A DNA stretch of 32,859 nt. Origin: Elusimicrobiota bacterium (GTDB taxonomy: Bacteria > Elusimicrobiota > Elusimicrobia > UBA1565 > UBA9628). Shown here in pieces: positions 14,547-23,269 of this stretch. Each line of letters opens with the position of its first letter. Position 1 is the first letter of the stretch. The notes beneath the pieces were generated by a model. The model saw only the letters and a list, made by a program, of their open reading frames with translations, was not told where the DNA came from and did not search any database. Location: contig JAHFCE010000031.1 in NCBI GenBank assembly GCA_023249675.1, positions 1 through 32,859 of the forward strand, written 5' to 3'. Both the position numbers and the translations under genes were made by a program.

Positions 14547-15935
14547 ATGCTCTACGAAAACGTGCTCGAAGCCATCGGCAACACGCCCTTGATCCGCATC
14601 AACCGCCTCGCGCACGGCCTCAAGCCGAAGATTTACGTGAAAGCGGAGTTCATGAACCCCGGCGGCTCGGTCAAGGATCGCATCGGCGTGGCGATGATCG
14701 ATGACGCCGAGCGCAAGGGCCTGCTCAAGCCGGGAGGCACCATCGTCGAAGGCACTTCGGGCAACACCGGCATCGGCCTAGCGCTCGTCGCGGCCCTGCG
14801 CGGCTACAAGCTGATCTTCACGATCACCGACAAGCAGTCGCGCGAGAAGATCAGCCTGCTCAAGGCGCTGGGCGCGGAAGTCATCGTCTGTCCGACCAAC
14901 GTCGAGCCTTCCGACCCGCGCTCCTACTACTCCGTCGCCGACAAGCTCACCGCGGAGATTCCCGGCGCGTACCACCCGAACCAGTACGAGAACCCGGAGA
15001 ACCCCAACGCGCACTACCGCACGACCGGCCCCGAGCTCTGGAGGGACACCGACGGCAAGATCACGCACTTCGTGGCCGGCATGGGCACGGGCGGCACGAT
15101 CTCCGGCGTCGCGAAGTATCTTAAGGAACAGAACCCGAAGATCAAGATCATCGGCGCCGATCCGGTCGGTTCGCTGTACCACGACAAGATCGTCCACGAC
15201 AAGATCGGCGTTGCCAAGCCCTACGTGGTCGAGGGCATCGGCGAGGACATTTTCCCGGGCACGATGGACCTCAAATGCGTGGACGACGTGATCGTCACGC
15301 CCGACCGGGATTGCTTTCTCATGACGCGCAAGCTTGCCAAGCTCGAGGGCATCCTGACCGGCGGCTCCGGCGGCGCTGCGGTGGTGGCCGGCCTCGCGCA
15401 CGCGAAGAAGCTCACCGCAAGGGACTTCATGGTCATCCTCGTGCCCGACACGGGCATGCGCTACCTCTCTAAGATCTACAACGACGAGTGGATGAAGGAG
15501 AACCAGTACTTCGAGAGCGAGGTTCCGCTGAAGGTCGCCGACATCCTCGCCGCCAAGCGCAAGCACGGCAAGACCGGGAAGCTCGCGACGGCCAAGCCGA
15601 CGGACACCTTGTTCGCGGCGATGGCTCTCATGCGCAAGCACGACATCTCCCAGATGCCCGTCTTTGAGAAAAGCAAGGTCGTCGGCACCGTGATGGAAGA
15701 TTCGGTGCTCAGCCACATGCTCAAGGGCCGCGACATCAAGGACATGATCGTGCGCGAGGCCATGACCCCGGCCCTGCCCGTGCTCGCCCCCGAGGCGCGC
15801 GTCGAGGCTGTCCTGCGCTACTTCACGCCCGACCGCCCGGCCGTCTTGGTCAAGACGGGCAAGGTTTCCTACGATATCGTGACCAAGTACGACGTCGTCA
15901 ATGCCGTTGCCCGCGCTTCGGAGACCCGCGCATGA
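14547..15935 (+). CDS. cbs: Cystathionine beta-synthase with C-terminal CBS-domain pair
   Basis: The enzyme condenses serine (or O-acetylserine) with homocysteine to cystathionine using PLP. The 462 residues hold a fold-type II PLP domain: GNTPLIRI (11-18), PLP lysine K43 in GGSVKDR, the phosphate loop GTSGNTG (69-75) and GMGTGGTISG. Two regulatory CBS motifs follow from about residue 340 (TDTLFAAMALMRKHDISQMP and VREAMTPALPVL). This is the domain order of eukaryotic-type CBS without the heme-binding N-terminus. The EGIGEDIFP segment is typical of CBS rather than CysK. AGGAG precedes the ATG. With the gene at 19473 it supports reverse transsulfuration. Confidence 0.93.
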   Translation: MLYENVLEAIGNTPLIRINRLAHGLKPKIYVKAEFMNPGGSVKDRIGVAMIDDAERKGLLKPGGTIVEGTSGNTGIGLALVAALRGYKLIFTITDKQSREKISLLKALGAEVIVCPTNVEPSDPRSYYSVADKLTAEIPGAYHPNQYENPENPNAHYRTTGPELWRDTDGKITHFVAGMGTGGTISGVAKYLKEQNPKIKIIGADPVGSLYHDKIVHDKIGVAKPYVVEGIGEDIFPGTMDLKCVDDVIVTPDRDCFLMTRKLAKLEGILTGGSGGAAVVAGLAHAKKLTARDFMVILVPDTGMRYLSKIYNDEWMKENQYFESEVPLKVADILAAKRKHGKTGKLATAKPTDTLFAAMALMRKHDISQMPVFEKSKVVGTVMEDSVLSHMLKGRDIKDMIVREAMTPALPVLAPEARVEAVLRYFTPDRPAVLVKTGKVSYDIVTKYDVVNAVARASETRA

Positions 15936-17377
15936 AACCGATACTCCTGCCGCTGCTGTTGTGTGCTGCGACCTCGTTTGCTCAGGAAGAGGCGTCCGCT
16001 CCTCCGGCGGCGGCCCCGTTTGCTCCTGCGGCTGAGGTCAGCGAGGCGCCAAAGGACGTTCCCGTCCCGGTCGTCGAGGTTCCGAAGGCCGAGCCAAAGA
16101 AGGAAGAGCCGAAGGCCGAGCCGAAAGAAGAAGTCAAACCGGAGCCGAAGCTCGAACCCAAGCTCAAGGCGGTTCCCGCCGCCGCCAAGGTCGTCGGCTC
16201 CGAGGAGGAATTTGCCTTCGCGAAGGCCTCGGCCGAGGACGCCGACGGCAAGGTTCAGGAAGCCGCGATGGAGGAACTCGCCGTGTTCGTGCGCCGCTAC
16301 CCCGCTTCCGAGCAGGCGCCCGAGGCCATGCTGCTCCTCGCCGGCCTCAAGCAGAAGCAGGGCGATTGGCAGCCCGCGACCGCTTCCCTGCTTCGCCTCC
16401 TTTATGAATACCCGGACACGAAGGTCGGCCTGCGCGCGAAGTCCGATTTCCTGACCGTGATCGAGAAAAAGGCGTCGCGAAAGCACCGAGCGATCCTGAA
16501 CGAGCTCGTCAAGCTCCCCGAGACCGCCGACAAGGCCGACCGTCTGTCCGCGCTGTGGCAGAAGATCGCGGAGCAAGCGCCCGACGCGCTGTACGAGCCC
16601 GTGGCCGCCGAGATCCGCGACTTCACCGTGCGTTTCCCCGGCCACAAGGACGGCGACAAGCTCCAGGGAGCGCTCGCGCGCCTGCACGCGGCCAATGACA
16701 AGCCCGCCGTGGCGCTGCTGTCGTGGCGCAAGCTGCTCGCGCTGTATCCGGAGAGCGCGTCGCGCTCCGCGGCGCAGATGGCGGTCGGCGATCTTTATTC
16801 CGACTCCCTGCGCGACCCGAAGAAGGCGATCGACGCCTATCAGGAGCTCGTCGAGAAGTATCCGAAGGCGCGCGAGGTCCAAGCGGCGCTTGAGAACTCA
16901 GCCCGGCTCTTCGATGACAAGCTGCGCCAATACTCGCTTGCCGTCGAGATGCACGAGCGGATCGTCAAGCTCTTTCCGAAGACGCCCGCGTCGCTCAAGG
17001 CGCTGAAGTCGATCGCGAGGCTCCAGCGCGATCGCCTGAGCGCGTCCGACGACGCGATCAAGACCCTAATGCGCCTGTCCTCCCTGCATGGCGGCCAGGA
17101 CGGCATCGACGCCTTGCTCCAGGCGGCGGAATACGCGCGCCGCGACTTGAAGGACTTTGCGCGCCAGGCCGAACTTCTGCGCAAGGTCTCTGAAGATTAT
17201 GCCGGCGCCAAGGAAGCGCCGCAGGCGCTGTACGACGCGGCCGGCGTCTACGAGGACGCGCTCAAGGACAACGCCAAGGCGATCGAGCTGTATAAGGCCG
17301 TCGGGAGCAAGTTCCCATCCCATAAGCTCGCGAAGAAGGCCGAGGCTCGCGCGGCCAAGCTCGGCTCGGCGAACTGA
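15932..17377 (+). CDS. Secreted TPR protein with Lys/Glu/Pro-rich linker
   Basis: The 481-residue protein has a short signal peptide (ILLPLLLCAATSFA before QEE), a linker of about 45 residues dominated by Pro, Lys and Glu (40-82), and then tetratricopeptide-like helical pairs to the end, such as AVFVRRYPASEQAPEAMLLLAGL and AIELYKAVGSKFPSHKLAKKAEA. The repeat spacing resembles CpoB/YbgF- or BamD-like envelope scaffolds. The linker could span the peptidoglycan layer. Its coupling (ATGA overlap with cbs, 1-nt overlap with E1 alpha) places an envelope protein inside a metabolic operon, which is odd. The role is unknown. Confidence 0.85.
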   Translation: MKPILLPLLLCAATSFAQEEASAPPAAAPFAPAAEVSEAPKDVPVPVVEVPKAEPKKEEPKAEPKEEVKPEPKLEPKLKAVPAAAKVVGSEEEFAFAKASAEDADGKVQEAAMEELAVFVRRYPASEQAPEAMLLLAGLKQKQGDWQPATASLLRLLYEYPDTKVGLRAKSDFLTVIEKKASRKHRAILNELVKLPETADKADRLSALWQKIAEQAPDALYEPVAAEIRDFTVRFPGHKDGDKLQGALARLHAANDKPAVALLSWRKLLALYPESASRSAAQMAVGDLYSDSLRDPKKAIDAYQELVEKYPKAREVQAALENSARLFDDKLRQYSLAVEMHERIVKLFPKTPASLKALKSIARLQRDRLSASDDAIKTLMRLSSLHGGQDGIDALLQAAEYARRDLKDFARQAELLRKVSEDYAGAKEAPQALYDAAGVYEDALKDNAKAIELYKAVGSKFPSHKLAKKAEARAAKLGSAN

Positions 17378-18411
17378 TGCCCATCGCCAAACCGGCTGCC
17401 GCCGATTTTTATAAGAAGCTCGGCGCCGCCAAGCTTCTGAAGATCCATGCGTTGATGGTCCGCGCCCGCCTACTCGAGGAGCGTTTCATCAAGATGAGCA
17501 AGGGCGGCGACGGGTTCTTCTGGATCGGAGGCCCCGGCGAGGAGGCCTTCAACGTGCCTCTCGGCCTCCAGGTCAAGAAAGGCCACGGCGTGAACTTCGA
17601 TTTTCTGCACCTGCACTACCGCTCTGCCGCCATCGTTCTGGCGATGGGTGCCCCGCCGATCGACGCGCTGCGCCAGATGCGTTCGGTCGCGACCGACCCG
17701 TACTCGAAGGGCCGAAACTTCGTCAATCACTACGCGATCCCGGAGCTCAACGTGGTTCCGATCTCGCCGACGATCGAGACGCAGTACGCGACGTCGATCG
17801 GCACCGGCATCGCGCAGGCGCGCGCTCAGACCGACGCGATCACCATCGTCAACGGCGGCGATGCCGGCACGGCCGAGGGCGATTTCCACTCCTGCCTTGT
17901 CTGGGCAAACCGCCCCGCTCTGCCGCTTCCCATCCTGATCGTCGTCGTCAACAACGGCTACGGCATCTCGACGACGGTGGGTACCCAGCACGGCGAGAGG
18001 AACATCTCCGACTGGGCGAAGGTGTTCCCGGACATGCCGGGCAAGACCATCAACGGCAACGACGTTGCTGAGTCCTGGGCCGCTCTTGAAGAAGCGTTCG
18101 CCTATATCCGCAAGAACCGCAAGCCCTACCTGCTCGAGGCGCGCTGCAGCCGCCTGTACGGGCACTCCTCCTCCTCGGGCGCCAACCGCATTTCTGAAGC
18201 GGACTGCGTTGCACTCCTTGAGAAGGCGATGGCGGACCGCGGCCTCGCTTCGGCCGCCGATTTCAAGAAGACCTGGGGCCGCGAGGCGCAAGCGCTCGAC
18301 GCGGCGCATCAGCAGGTCAAGACCGAACCCTTTCCCGCAGTCGAGACCATCTGGGAGGACGTGTTCGCCGACGGCCTGCCGCCTTCCTACCCGACGAAGG
18401 GAGGCAGCTGA
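17377..18411 (+). CDS. 2-oxoacid dehydrogenase E1 component, alpha subunit
   Basis: This is the thiamine-diphosphate half of a two-chain (alpha2beta2) E1 of the pyruvate/branched-chain 2-oxoacid dehydrogenase type. The 344-residue protein shows RARLLEERF near the N-terminus and the ThDP motif beginning GGDAGTAEGDFHSCLVWA and ending VVVNNGYGIST. The later YLLEARCSRLYGHSSSSGANR segment corresponds to the phosphorylation-loop region. Branched-chain and acetoin-type E1 are the closest guesses. Substrate choice cannot be read by eye. It is followed after 1 nt by the beta subunit; no E2 or E3 gene is in the window, so the complex must borrow these from elsewhere. Confidence 0.92.
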   Translation: MPIAKPAAADFYKKLGAAKLLKIHALMVRARLLEERFIKMSKGGDGFFWIGGPGEEAFNVPLGLQVKKGHGVNFDFLHLHYRSAAIVLAMGAPPIDALRQMRSVATDPYSKGRNFVNHYAIPELNVVPISPTIETQYATSIGTGIAQARAQTDAITIVNGGDAGTAEGDFHSCLVWANRPALPLPILIVVVNNGYGISTTVGTQHGERNISDWAKVFPDMPGKTINGNDVAESWAALEEAFAYIRKNRKPYLLEARCSRLYGHSSSSGANRISEADCVALLEKAMADRGLASAADFKKTWGREAQALDAAHQQVKTEPFPAVETIWEDVFADGLPPSYPTKGGS

Positions 18412-18412
18412 G

Positions 18413-19471
18413 ATGGCCAACATGGCGCAGGCCATCCGCATGGCCCTCCACTACGGTGAGCGGAACCTGGGCGTGACCGAGATCTTCGGCGAGGACGTCG
18501 GCCCGCCCTTGGGCGGGGTGTTCACCGCCACACAGGGCCTCGAAAAGGCGTGGAACTCGCCGCTCGACGAGCGCGGCATCATCGGCGCTGCGCTCGGCCT
18601 GGCGTGGGCCGGCGGCCGTCCCGTCGCCGAGATCCAGTTCGTCGACTACATCTTCAACGTCATCGACATGCTCAAGCTCGCCGCCAACAGCCATTGGGGC
18701 TCGGGCGGCCGCTACAAGACGCCGATGGTCGTCATGACGCCGACCGGATCTGGCATCCACGGCTCGATGTATCATTCCCATTCCTTCGACTCGATGGCGA
18801 CCAAACTGCACGGCATGAAGGTCGTCTGCCCTTCAACGCCGATCGATGCGTACGGCCTCATGATCGCGGCCATCAAGAGCGACGATCCCGTCCTCTTTCT
18901 CAAGCCGAAAGCCCTGCTGCGCGCAAAGGGCGAGGAGCTCATCCCCGGTGAGCCCGCCGATGAGAAGCTCTTGCATGGCATGATCGACGCGCCGCTGGGC
19001 GACCGCGCGAAATGGAAGGCGAAGTGGCCGAAGCTGACCGACTACACGGTCGAAATTGGCAAGGCCAAGATCGCGCAGGCTGGGACCGACGCGACGGTCG
19101 TCACGCACGGCCGCATGGCCCCGATCTGCCTCGATGTCGCGCGCAGGTTCGCGGCCGAAGGCCGCGGCGCCGTCGAGGTCCTCGATCTGCGCTCCTTGAT
19201 CCCTTACGATTGGGAGGCGATTAAGGATTCGGTCAAGAAGACCGGCCGCGTCGTCTTCATCAACGAGGAGACTGAGATCACCAATTTCGCGGAGCACCTG
19301 ATCCGCCGCCTCGTGGACGAATGCTTCTACGAGCTCAAGGTCCGCCCGCGTCTCTTGGCCGGCAAGGCCGTCCCGGGCATCGGCCTGTCGCCGAACCTCG
19401 AATACTTCACCCAGCCCCAGACCAAGGACGTTGAGCGCGCCATATCCGAACTGCTTGCGGATCCTGCCTGA
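18413..19471 (+). CDS. 2-oxoacid dehydrogenase E1 component, beta subunit
   Basis: The 352-residue beta chain has the transketolase-like pyrimidine-binding domain (TEIFGEDVGPPLGGVF, DERGIIGAALGLAWAGGRPVAEIQF) with the conserved Glu region, and the C-terminal transketolase domain (DATVVTHGRMAPICLDVA, VEVLDLRSLIPYDWEAI, INEETEITNFAEHL). These match the branched-chain/pyruvate E1 beta family. The longer open frame to 18065 is rejected because its first part lies inside the alpha gene. The ATG at 18413 follows the alpha stop at once and has GGGAGG 9 nt upstream. It ends 1 nt before the cystathionine enzyme. Confidence 0.93.
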   Translation: MANMAQAIRMALHYGERNLGVTEIFGEDVGPPLGGVFTATQGLEKAWNSPLDERGIIGAALGLAWAGGRPVAEIQFVDYIFNVIDMLKLAANSHWGSGGRYKTPMVVMTPTGSGIHGSMYHSHSFDSMATKLHGMKVVCPSTPIDAYGLMIAAIKSDDPVLFLKPKALLRAKGEELIPGEPADEKLLHGMIDAPLGDRAKWKAKWPKLTDYTVEIGKAKIAQAGTDATVVTHGRMAPICLDVARRFAAEGRGAVEVLDLRSLIPYDWEAIKDSVKKTGRVVFINEETEITNFAEHLIRRLVDECFYELKVRPRLLAGKAVPGIGLSPNLEYFTQPQTKDVERAISELLADPA

Positions 19472-19472
19472 T

Positions 19473-20642
19473 ATGGCTGATGACAAGGAGTTGGGCTTCT
19501 CGACTCGGGCCGTTCACGCGGGCCAGTCTCCCGATCCCGCGACCGGTGCGATCATGACGCCGGTCTACCTCACCTCGACCTACGTCCAGGAGTGGCCCGA
19601 GAAGCACAAGGGCTACGATTACGCGCGCACGATCCATCCGACCCGCGAAGCCCTTCAAAAAAACTTAGCGTCGCTTGAAGGCGCCGCGTTCGGCTTGTGC
19701 TTCGCGTCGGGAATGGCCGCCACGTCCACGGTCATCGAAGCTTTGTCCTCCGGCGATCATGTCGTGTGCGGCAACGATCTCTACGGCGGAACGTATCGGG
19801 TGTTCACGAAGGTCTTCGCGCGTTTTGGAGTGACGTTCTCTTTCGTGGACACCACCGATTTGAATGCCGTCGAGGCCGCGTTCACGCCCCAGACGAAATT
19901 GGTCTGGATCGAGACGCCCTCCAATCCGCTGTTGAAAATAACGGACATTCGCGCTTTGGCGAAACTGGCCCACGCGAAAAAGGCCAAACTCGTCGTCGAC
20001 AACACATTCGCATCTCCCGCTCTTCAGCGACCCCTGTCGCTTGGCGCCAACGTGGTCGTCCACTCAACGACAAAGTATCTTGGAGGTCACTCCGACGTCG
20101 TCGGCGGCGCGATCCTCACCTCCGATGAGGCACTGCACAAGGAGTACAAGTTTCTGCAGAACGCTGTGGGAGCCGTGCCCGGGCCGCTTGACTGTTTTCT
20201 TGTGTTGAGGGGAACGAAAACGCTGAGTCTCCGAATCGAGCGGCATTGCCAGAACGCGATGATCGTGGCTAAACATCTCTTGGCCCATCCCGAAGTGGCC
20301 AAGGTCCATTACCCGGGCCTCCCCACTCATGCGGGCCACGAAACGGCAAAGGGACAGATGTCGAATTTCGGCGGGATGATCTCCTTTGAGCTCAAGGGCG
20401 ACCTCGAGCGCGCCAAACGCATGATCTCGTCCTGCGAGATATTCTCTTTAGCCGAGAGCCTGGGCGGCGTCGAGTCGTTGATCGGCCACCCCGCGTCGAT
20501 GACGCACGGCGCGATCCCGCGCGAGGAGCGCCTGAAGGCGGGCCTCGCCGACGGCTTGATCCGCCTCTCGGTCGGCATCGAGGATGCGGCCGATCTCACC
20601 GCCGACCTCGACCGCGCTCTCGTGCGCAGCCTCAAAGCCTGA
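19473..20642 (+). CDS. Cystathionine gamma-lyase / gamma-synthase family PLP enzyme
   Basis: The 389-residue protein is a typical Cys/Met-metabolism PLP enzyme: FSTRAVHAGQSPDP at the N-terminus, FASGMAATSTVIEAL near residues 75-90, WIETPSNPLLKITDI, and PLP lysine K201 in HSTTKYLGGHSD. Near the end come AESLGGVESLIGHPASMTH and GLIRLSVGIED. The motifs fit both gamma-lyase (cystathionine to cysteine, 2-oxobutyrate and ammonia) and gamma-synthase. The presence of a cystathionine beta-synthase in the same operon favours gamma-lyase. The first 14 codons of the larger open frame lie within the E1 beta gene and are dropped. Confidence 0.92.
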   Translation: MADDKELGFSTRAVHAGQSPDPATGAIMTPVYLTSTYVQEWPEKHKGYDYARTIHPTREALQKNLASLEGAAFGLCFASGMAATSTVIEALSSGDHVVCGNDLYGGTYRVFTKVFARFGVTFSFVDTTDLNAVEAAFTPQTKLVWIETPSNPLLKITDIRALAKLAHAKKAKLVVDNTFASPALQRPLSLGANVVVHSTTKYLGGHSDVVGGAILTSDEALHKEYKFLQNAVGAVPGPLDCFLVLRGTKTLSLRIERHCQNAMIVAKHLLAHPEVAKVHYPGLPTHAGHETAKGQMSNFGGMISFELKGDLERAKRMISSCEIFSLAESLGGVESLIGHPASMTHGAIPREERLKAGLADGLIRLSVGIEDAADLTADLDRALVRSLKA

Positions 20643-20648
20643 GCGCGG

Positions 20649-21548
20649 CTACCAGCTGCCCGAGGAGCCGCCGCCGCCGAACGAGCCTCCGCCGCCGGAA
20701 AACCCGGAAGAGCCTCCGCCCGAGGACCAGCCGCCGCCGCCCATCGTGAACATCTCCGTATTCCCGTAGAAGACGCGGTTCCCGCCTTGAACGCGGAGCT
20801 TCTTGCCGAATGTGGTGCGGGGAAGAAAGTTTTTGACGAAGGGAAATCCGATCAGGTGGGTCATCAGGCAGTCCATGCCGATCCGGGGTCCCCAAATCGC
20901 CATCGGGAAAGCGGCCCAGAACGGGATCAGGAAAAAGTAGAGAAACCAGCCCATGCCGGGTGCGACCAGGCCCACGCACTCGAACAGACCGAGGATGCTG
21001 AAAACGAAAGCGCTCATCAGGATCTTCTCAAGGACGCCCATTCGGGCGAAGTCGTTGCGCTCCGGCCGCGGCGGCGGCGTGTAGGTCCCTTCGGCCGCCG
21101 CGATGATCGCATTCACGCCCGCCGTGATGCCAGCGTCGTAGTCGCCGGAGCGGAAGCGGGGAACGACGACGTCCGAAATGATCCGCCCCGCGAGCGCGTC
21201 GGGAACGGTTCCTTCGAGGCCGTGGCCGACCTCGATGCGCAGCTTGCGGTCGTTCTTTGAGATCAAGAACAGGATCCCGTCGTTTTGACCCTTGCGGCCG
21301 AGTGCCCAGGCGCGCGAGACCTTCAGCGAGAAGTCCTCGAGCGGCTCGCTCTCAAGGGAAGGGATGGTCAGAACCGCGGCCTGATGGCCGGTACGCCCCT
21401 CGAAGTCCTTGAGCGCTGTTTCAAGGCTCTGGCGCGACTCGTCCGAGAGCATGCCGGCGTGGTCGTTGACGCGGCCTGACAGAAAGGGGACTTCAAGTGC
21501 TGCGGCGGGCGCGACGAGGGCGAGGGCGAGAAAAAGCGCGTGCTTCAC
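20649..21548 (-). CDS. TPM-domain (YgcG-like) exported membrane protein
   Basis: The 299-residue protein has a signal peptide (ALFLALALVAPAAA), then a TPM domain: VNDHAGMLSDESRQSLETAL, IPSLESEPLEDFSLKVSRAW, NDGILFLISKNDRKLRIEVGHGLEGTVPD in sequence, and DYDAGITAGVNAIIAA. Two hydrophobic stretches follow, and the tail is Gly/Ser-rich with the typical ending GSSGSW. The family is anchored in the envelope with the TPM domain outside; some members have phosphatase activity in vitro. The start is GTG and overlaps the stop of the second TPM gene. The lemA gene that often joins such pairs is not in the window. Confidence 0.9.
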   Translation of the reverse strand: MKHALFLALALVAPAAALEVPFLSGRVNDHAGMLSDESRQSLETALKDFEGRTGHQAAVLTIPSLESEPLEDFSLKVSRAWALGRKGQNDGILFLISKNDRKLRIEVGHGLEGTVPDALAGRIISDVVVPRFRSGDYDAGITAGVNAIIAAAEGTYTPPPRPERNDFARMGVLEKILMSAFVFSILGLFECVGLVAPGMGWFLYFFLIPFWAAFPMAIWGPRIGMDCLMTHLIGFPFVKNFLPRTTFGKKLRVQGGNRVFYGNTEMFTMGGGGWSSGGGSSGFSGGGGSFGGGGSSGSW

Positions 21549-22177
21549 CGGCCGTCTCCCGTGAGGGGGTCGTCGCCGAGTTCGTTGGCGTTCGGCCTTC
21601 CCGCGAAGCCGGCGGCTGTCAAGGCGTCCGCTATTTTCTCAACGGCGGCGCACAGGCCGTCGGCGACGCGCCCTTCGGCGGCGAGGGTCGTCGTCGTGGC
21701 CACCGCGGCATCCCAGGCGGCGGGAGGAGTTTTCGCGCGGACGGCCTCGTCGGGGAGCACGACGACGCGGCGCTCGAGCAGGCTCGCGAAGATCAGCACG
21801 CCGTCGCGCCCGGCCGTGCGCGCGATGCCGCGGTCAAAGAAAATTTCTTTCGCGCGGCGCGCGACCGCCTCCTCCATGCGGCGTCCGCCGATCAAGGCGC
21901 GCTTGACGGGTCCCCACCAGCGGCCAAGCGCCGCGCCAAGCAGGCCCGCGGCGGGGACCGACAGAATAAGACGCGACAGGGGCGCCCAGAGGGGGTAAAA
22001 TACATCAAGAAGGAAAAGTGCCGCCACGGCGAGGCTCATGCCCGCGCCGGCACCCGCCCAGACCGACTCTGGATAAGGGCTGCTTTGCGCGAAGATGCAA
22101 GGCACGATCTCGGCGGTGAGTCCCGCCTCGGCCTTGGCGACGGCGGCGCGCACTTTTTCCCGCTCTTCAGCGGTCAT
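21545..22177 (-). CDS. Second TPM-domain membrane protein
   Basis: The 210-residue protein starts with a TPM-like helix (EREKVRAAVAKAEAGLTAEIVPCIF) but has no signal peptide. Two membrane spans follow (GMSLAVAALFLLDVFYPLW, LILSVPAAGLLGAALGRWW), then the remaining TPM half (GRDGVLIFASLLERRVVVLPDEAV and VADGLCAAVEKIADAL). This is the split layout of the short partner found with YgcG-type genes. Frames beginning at GTG 22183 or ATG 22177 differ by two residues; I use the ATG. Its stop overlaps the other TPM gene as GTGA, so both are made together. Confidence 0.85.
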   Translation of the reverse strand: MTAEEREKVRAAVAKAEAGLTAEIVPCIFAQSSPYPESVWAGAGAGMSLAVAALFLLDVFYPLWAPLSRLILSVPAAGLLGAALGRWWGPVKRALIGGRRMEEAVARRAKEIFFDRGIARTAGRDGVLIFASLLERRVVVLPDEAVRAKTPPAAWDAAVATTTTLAAEGRVADGLCAAVEKIADALTAAGFAGRPNANELGDDPLTGDGR

Positions 22178-22229
22178 CGACACGTTGTTTCATCCACTTA
22201 TTCGGAAGGATGCCTCATACGAACCGTTG

Positions 22230-22308
22230 CGTCAACCCCGTGAATATGGAACGGGGAGTTCGAATGAACTTGCGGACATTGACATCGGCTTGCTGTAGGG
22301 GGTTGACG
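22230..22308. repeat. 10-bp inverted repeat in the divergent region 22184-22355
   Basis: CGTCAACCCC (22230-22239) and GGGGTTGACG (22299-22308) are exact reverse complements 59 nt apart. They flank the space between the TPM genes and the barrel-like gene, each near a TTGACG hexamer. They might be paired operator sites or chance. Confidence 0.5.
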
Positions 22309-22311
22309 GAG

Positions 22312-22320
22312 TGTTATACT
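22312..22320 (+). promoter_or_regulatory. Extended -10 promoter for the barrel-like gene
   Basis: TGT followed by TATACT (22315-22320, 5 of 6) is an extended -10. No good -35 lies at normal spacing. It leaves a leader of about 29 nt before the ATG at 22356. Confidence 0.5.
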
Positions 22321-22355
22321 TGACGGCTTTCAGAAACAATCCAAGGTTCGCACGG

Positions 22356-23264
22356 ATGAAAAAAATGAACGAGAGAATGACGGCTTCCGGCCTGCTGTTC
22401 AGAGGCTTTGTCGTCTTGCTTGGGACGATTCTGTCGGGCGCCGCTAAGGCCGGCGGTCCGGCCGTCTCCGCGCTCAACGGCAAAGCGAGCGTCCAAGGCG
22501 GAGTCTTCGACGGTTATTCCGCGGGCATCGCAGACGTCAGCGTCACGATCCCCCTGGGGCGCAGTTTTGGCGCGCAGGCGGACTTCGCAAGCGGCCTCGT
22601 TCATGACCGCTCCCTCGTGGGCGTCGCCGGACAAGGATTCTGGCGCGACCCGGACAGGGGCCTGCTCGGGATTTTCAGCAGCCATCTGGAGCGGGTGGCC
22701 CCCGAGCAGAATACGATGATCCACGCCAACCGCATCGGCGGCGAGGCGGAGTACTATCGCGGACAGTTCACTGCTTCCCTTGCCGCGGGCGGGCAGAGCG
22801 GGCAGGTCAAGAAGGGCGCTTTTGCCGCCGTTACGATCGCCTGGTATCCCAACGGCAATCTCCGCCTCAGGATCGGCGCCGACATCCACCCGGGCCCGTC
22901 GCATGTCGTGCTCGGTTTTGAGAACCAGTTAGGCGCCGGGACGCTTTCGGCGCTCAGCGTGTTCGCCGACGTCGGCATCAGCGACGGCAACGGCCAGGAA
23001 GCCGGTCAGAAAAACGGCTATGCCTACACGGGCTTGCGCTACTATTTCGGCCCCGCCCAAAAATCGCTCATCCAACGTCATCGCGAGGACGACCCCCCCG
23101 CTTTCGCGCAGTCAGGCGGTGGTAGCGGCGGCGCCGCGAGCGGCCAGACGTTCAATAATTTCTCCTCGCGGCCTGCTCCTGCCGCGGTCAGCGGCGCCGC
23201 GTCTCCGTCTCCAGGTCCCTGCTCGATGATCATGTCGGGCAGGGGCAGTTCTACCGGCTGTTAG
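22356..23264 (+). CDS. Exported beta-rich, outer-membrane-barrel-like protein
   Basis: I do not recognise a named family. The 302-residue product has a signal peptide (GLLFRGFVVLLGTILSGAAKA). Alternating polar and hydrophobic strands follow (SVQGGVFDGYSAGIADVSVTI, AEYYRGQFTASLAAGG, FAAVTIAWYPNGNLRLRIGADI), closing with YAYTGLRYYFG near residue 250, which looks like a final barrel strand. The last 50 residues are a low-complexity Gly/Ser/Pro tail ending in Cys. An outer-membrane barrel is my inference. ATGs at 22356, 22365 and 22377 all precede the signal; the open frame from 22311 is rejected because that codon lies within the -10. Confidence 0.7.
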   Translation: MKKMNERMTASGLLFRGFVVLLGTILSGAAKAGGPAVSALNGKASVQGGVFDGYSAGIADVSVTIPLGRSFGAQADFASGLVHDRSLVGVAGQGFWRDPDRGLLGIFSSHLERVAPEQNTMIHANRIGGEAEYYRGQFTASLAAGGQSGQVKKGAFAAVTIAWYPNGNLRLRIGADIHPGPSHVVLGFENQLGAGTLSALSVFADVGISDGNGQEAGQKNGYAYTGLRYYFGPAQKSLIQRHREDDPPAFAQSGGGSGGAASGQTFNNFSSRPAPAAVSGAASPSPGPCSMIMSGRGSSTGC

Positions 23265-23269
23265 GGACA

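Noticed and set aside
18065-18412. N-terminal extension of the E1 beta frame
   Set aside because: It lies inside E1 alpha and does not resemble any E1 sequence.
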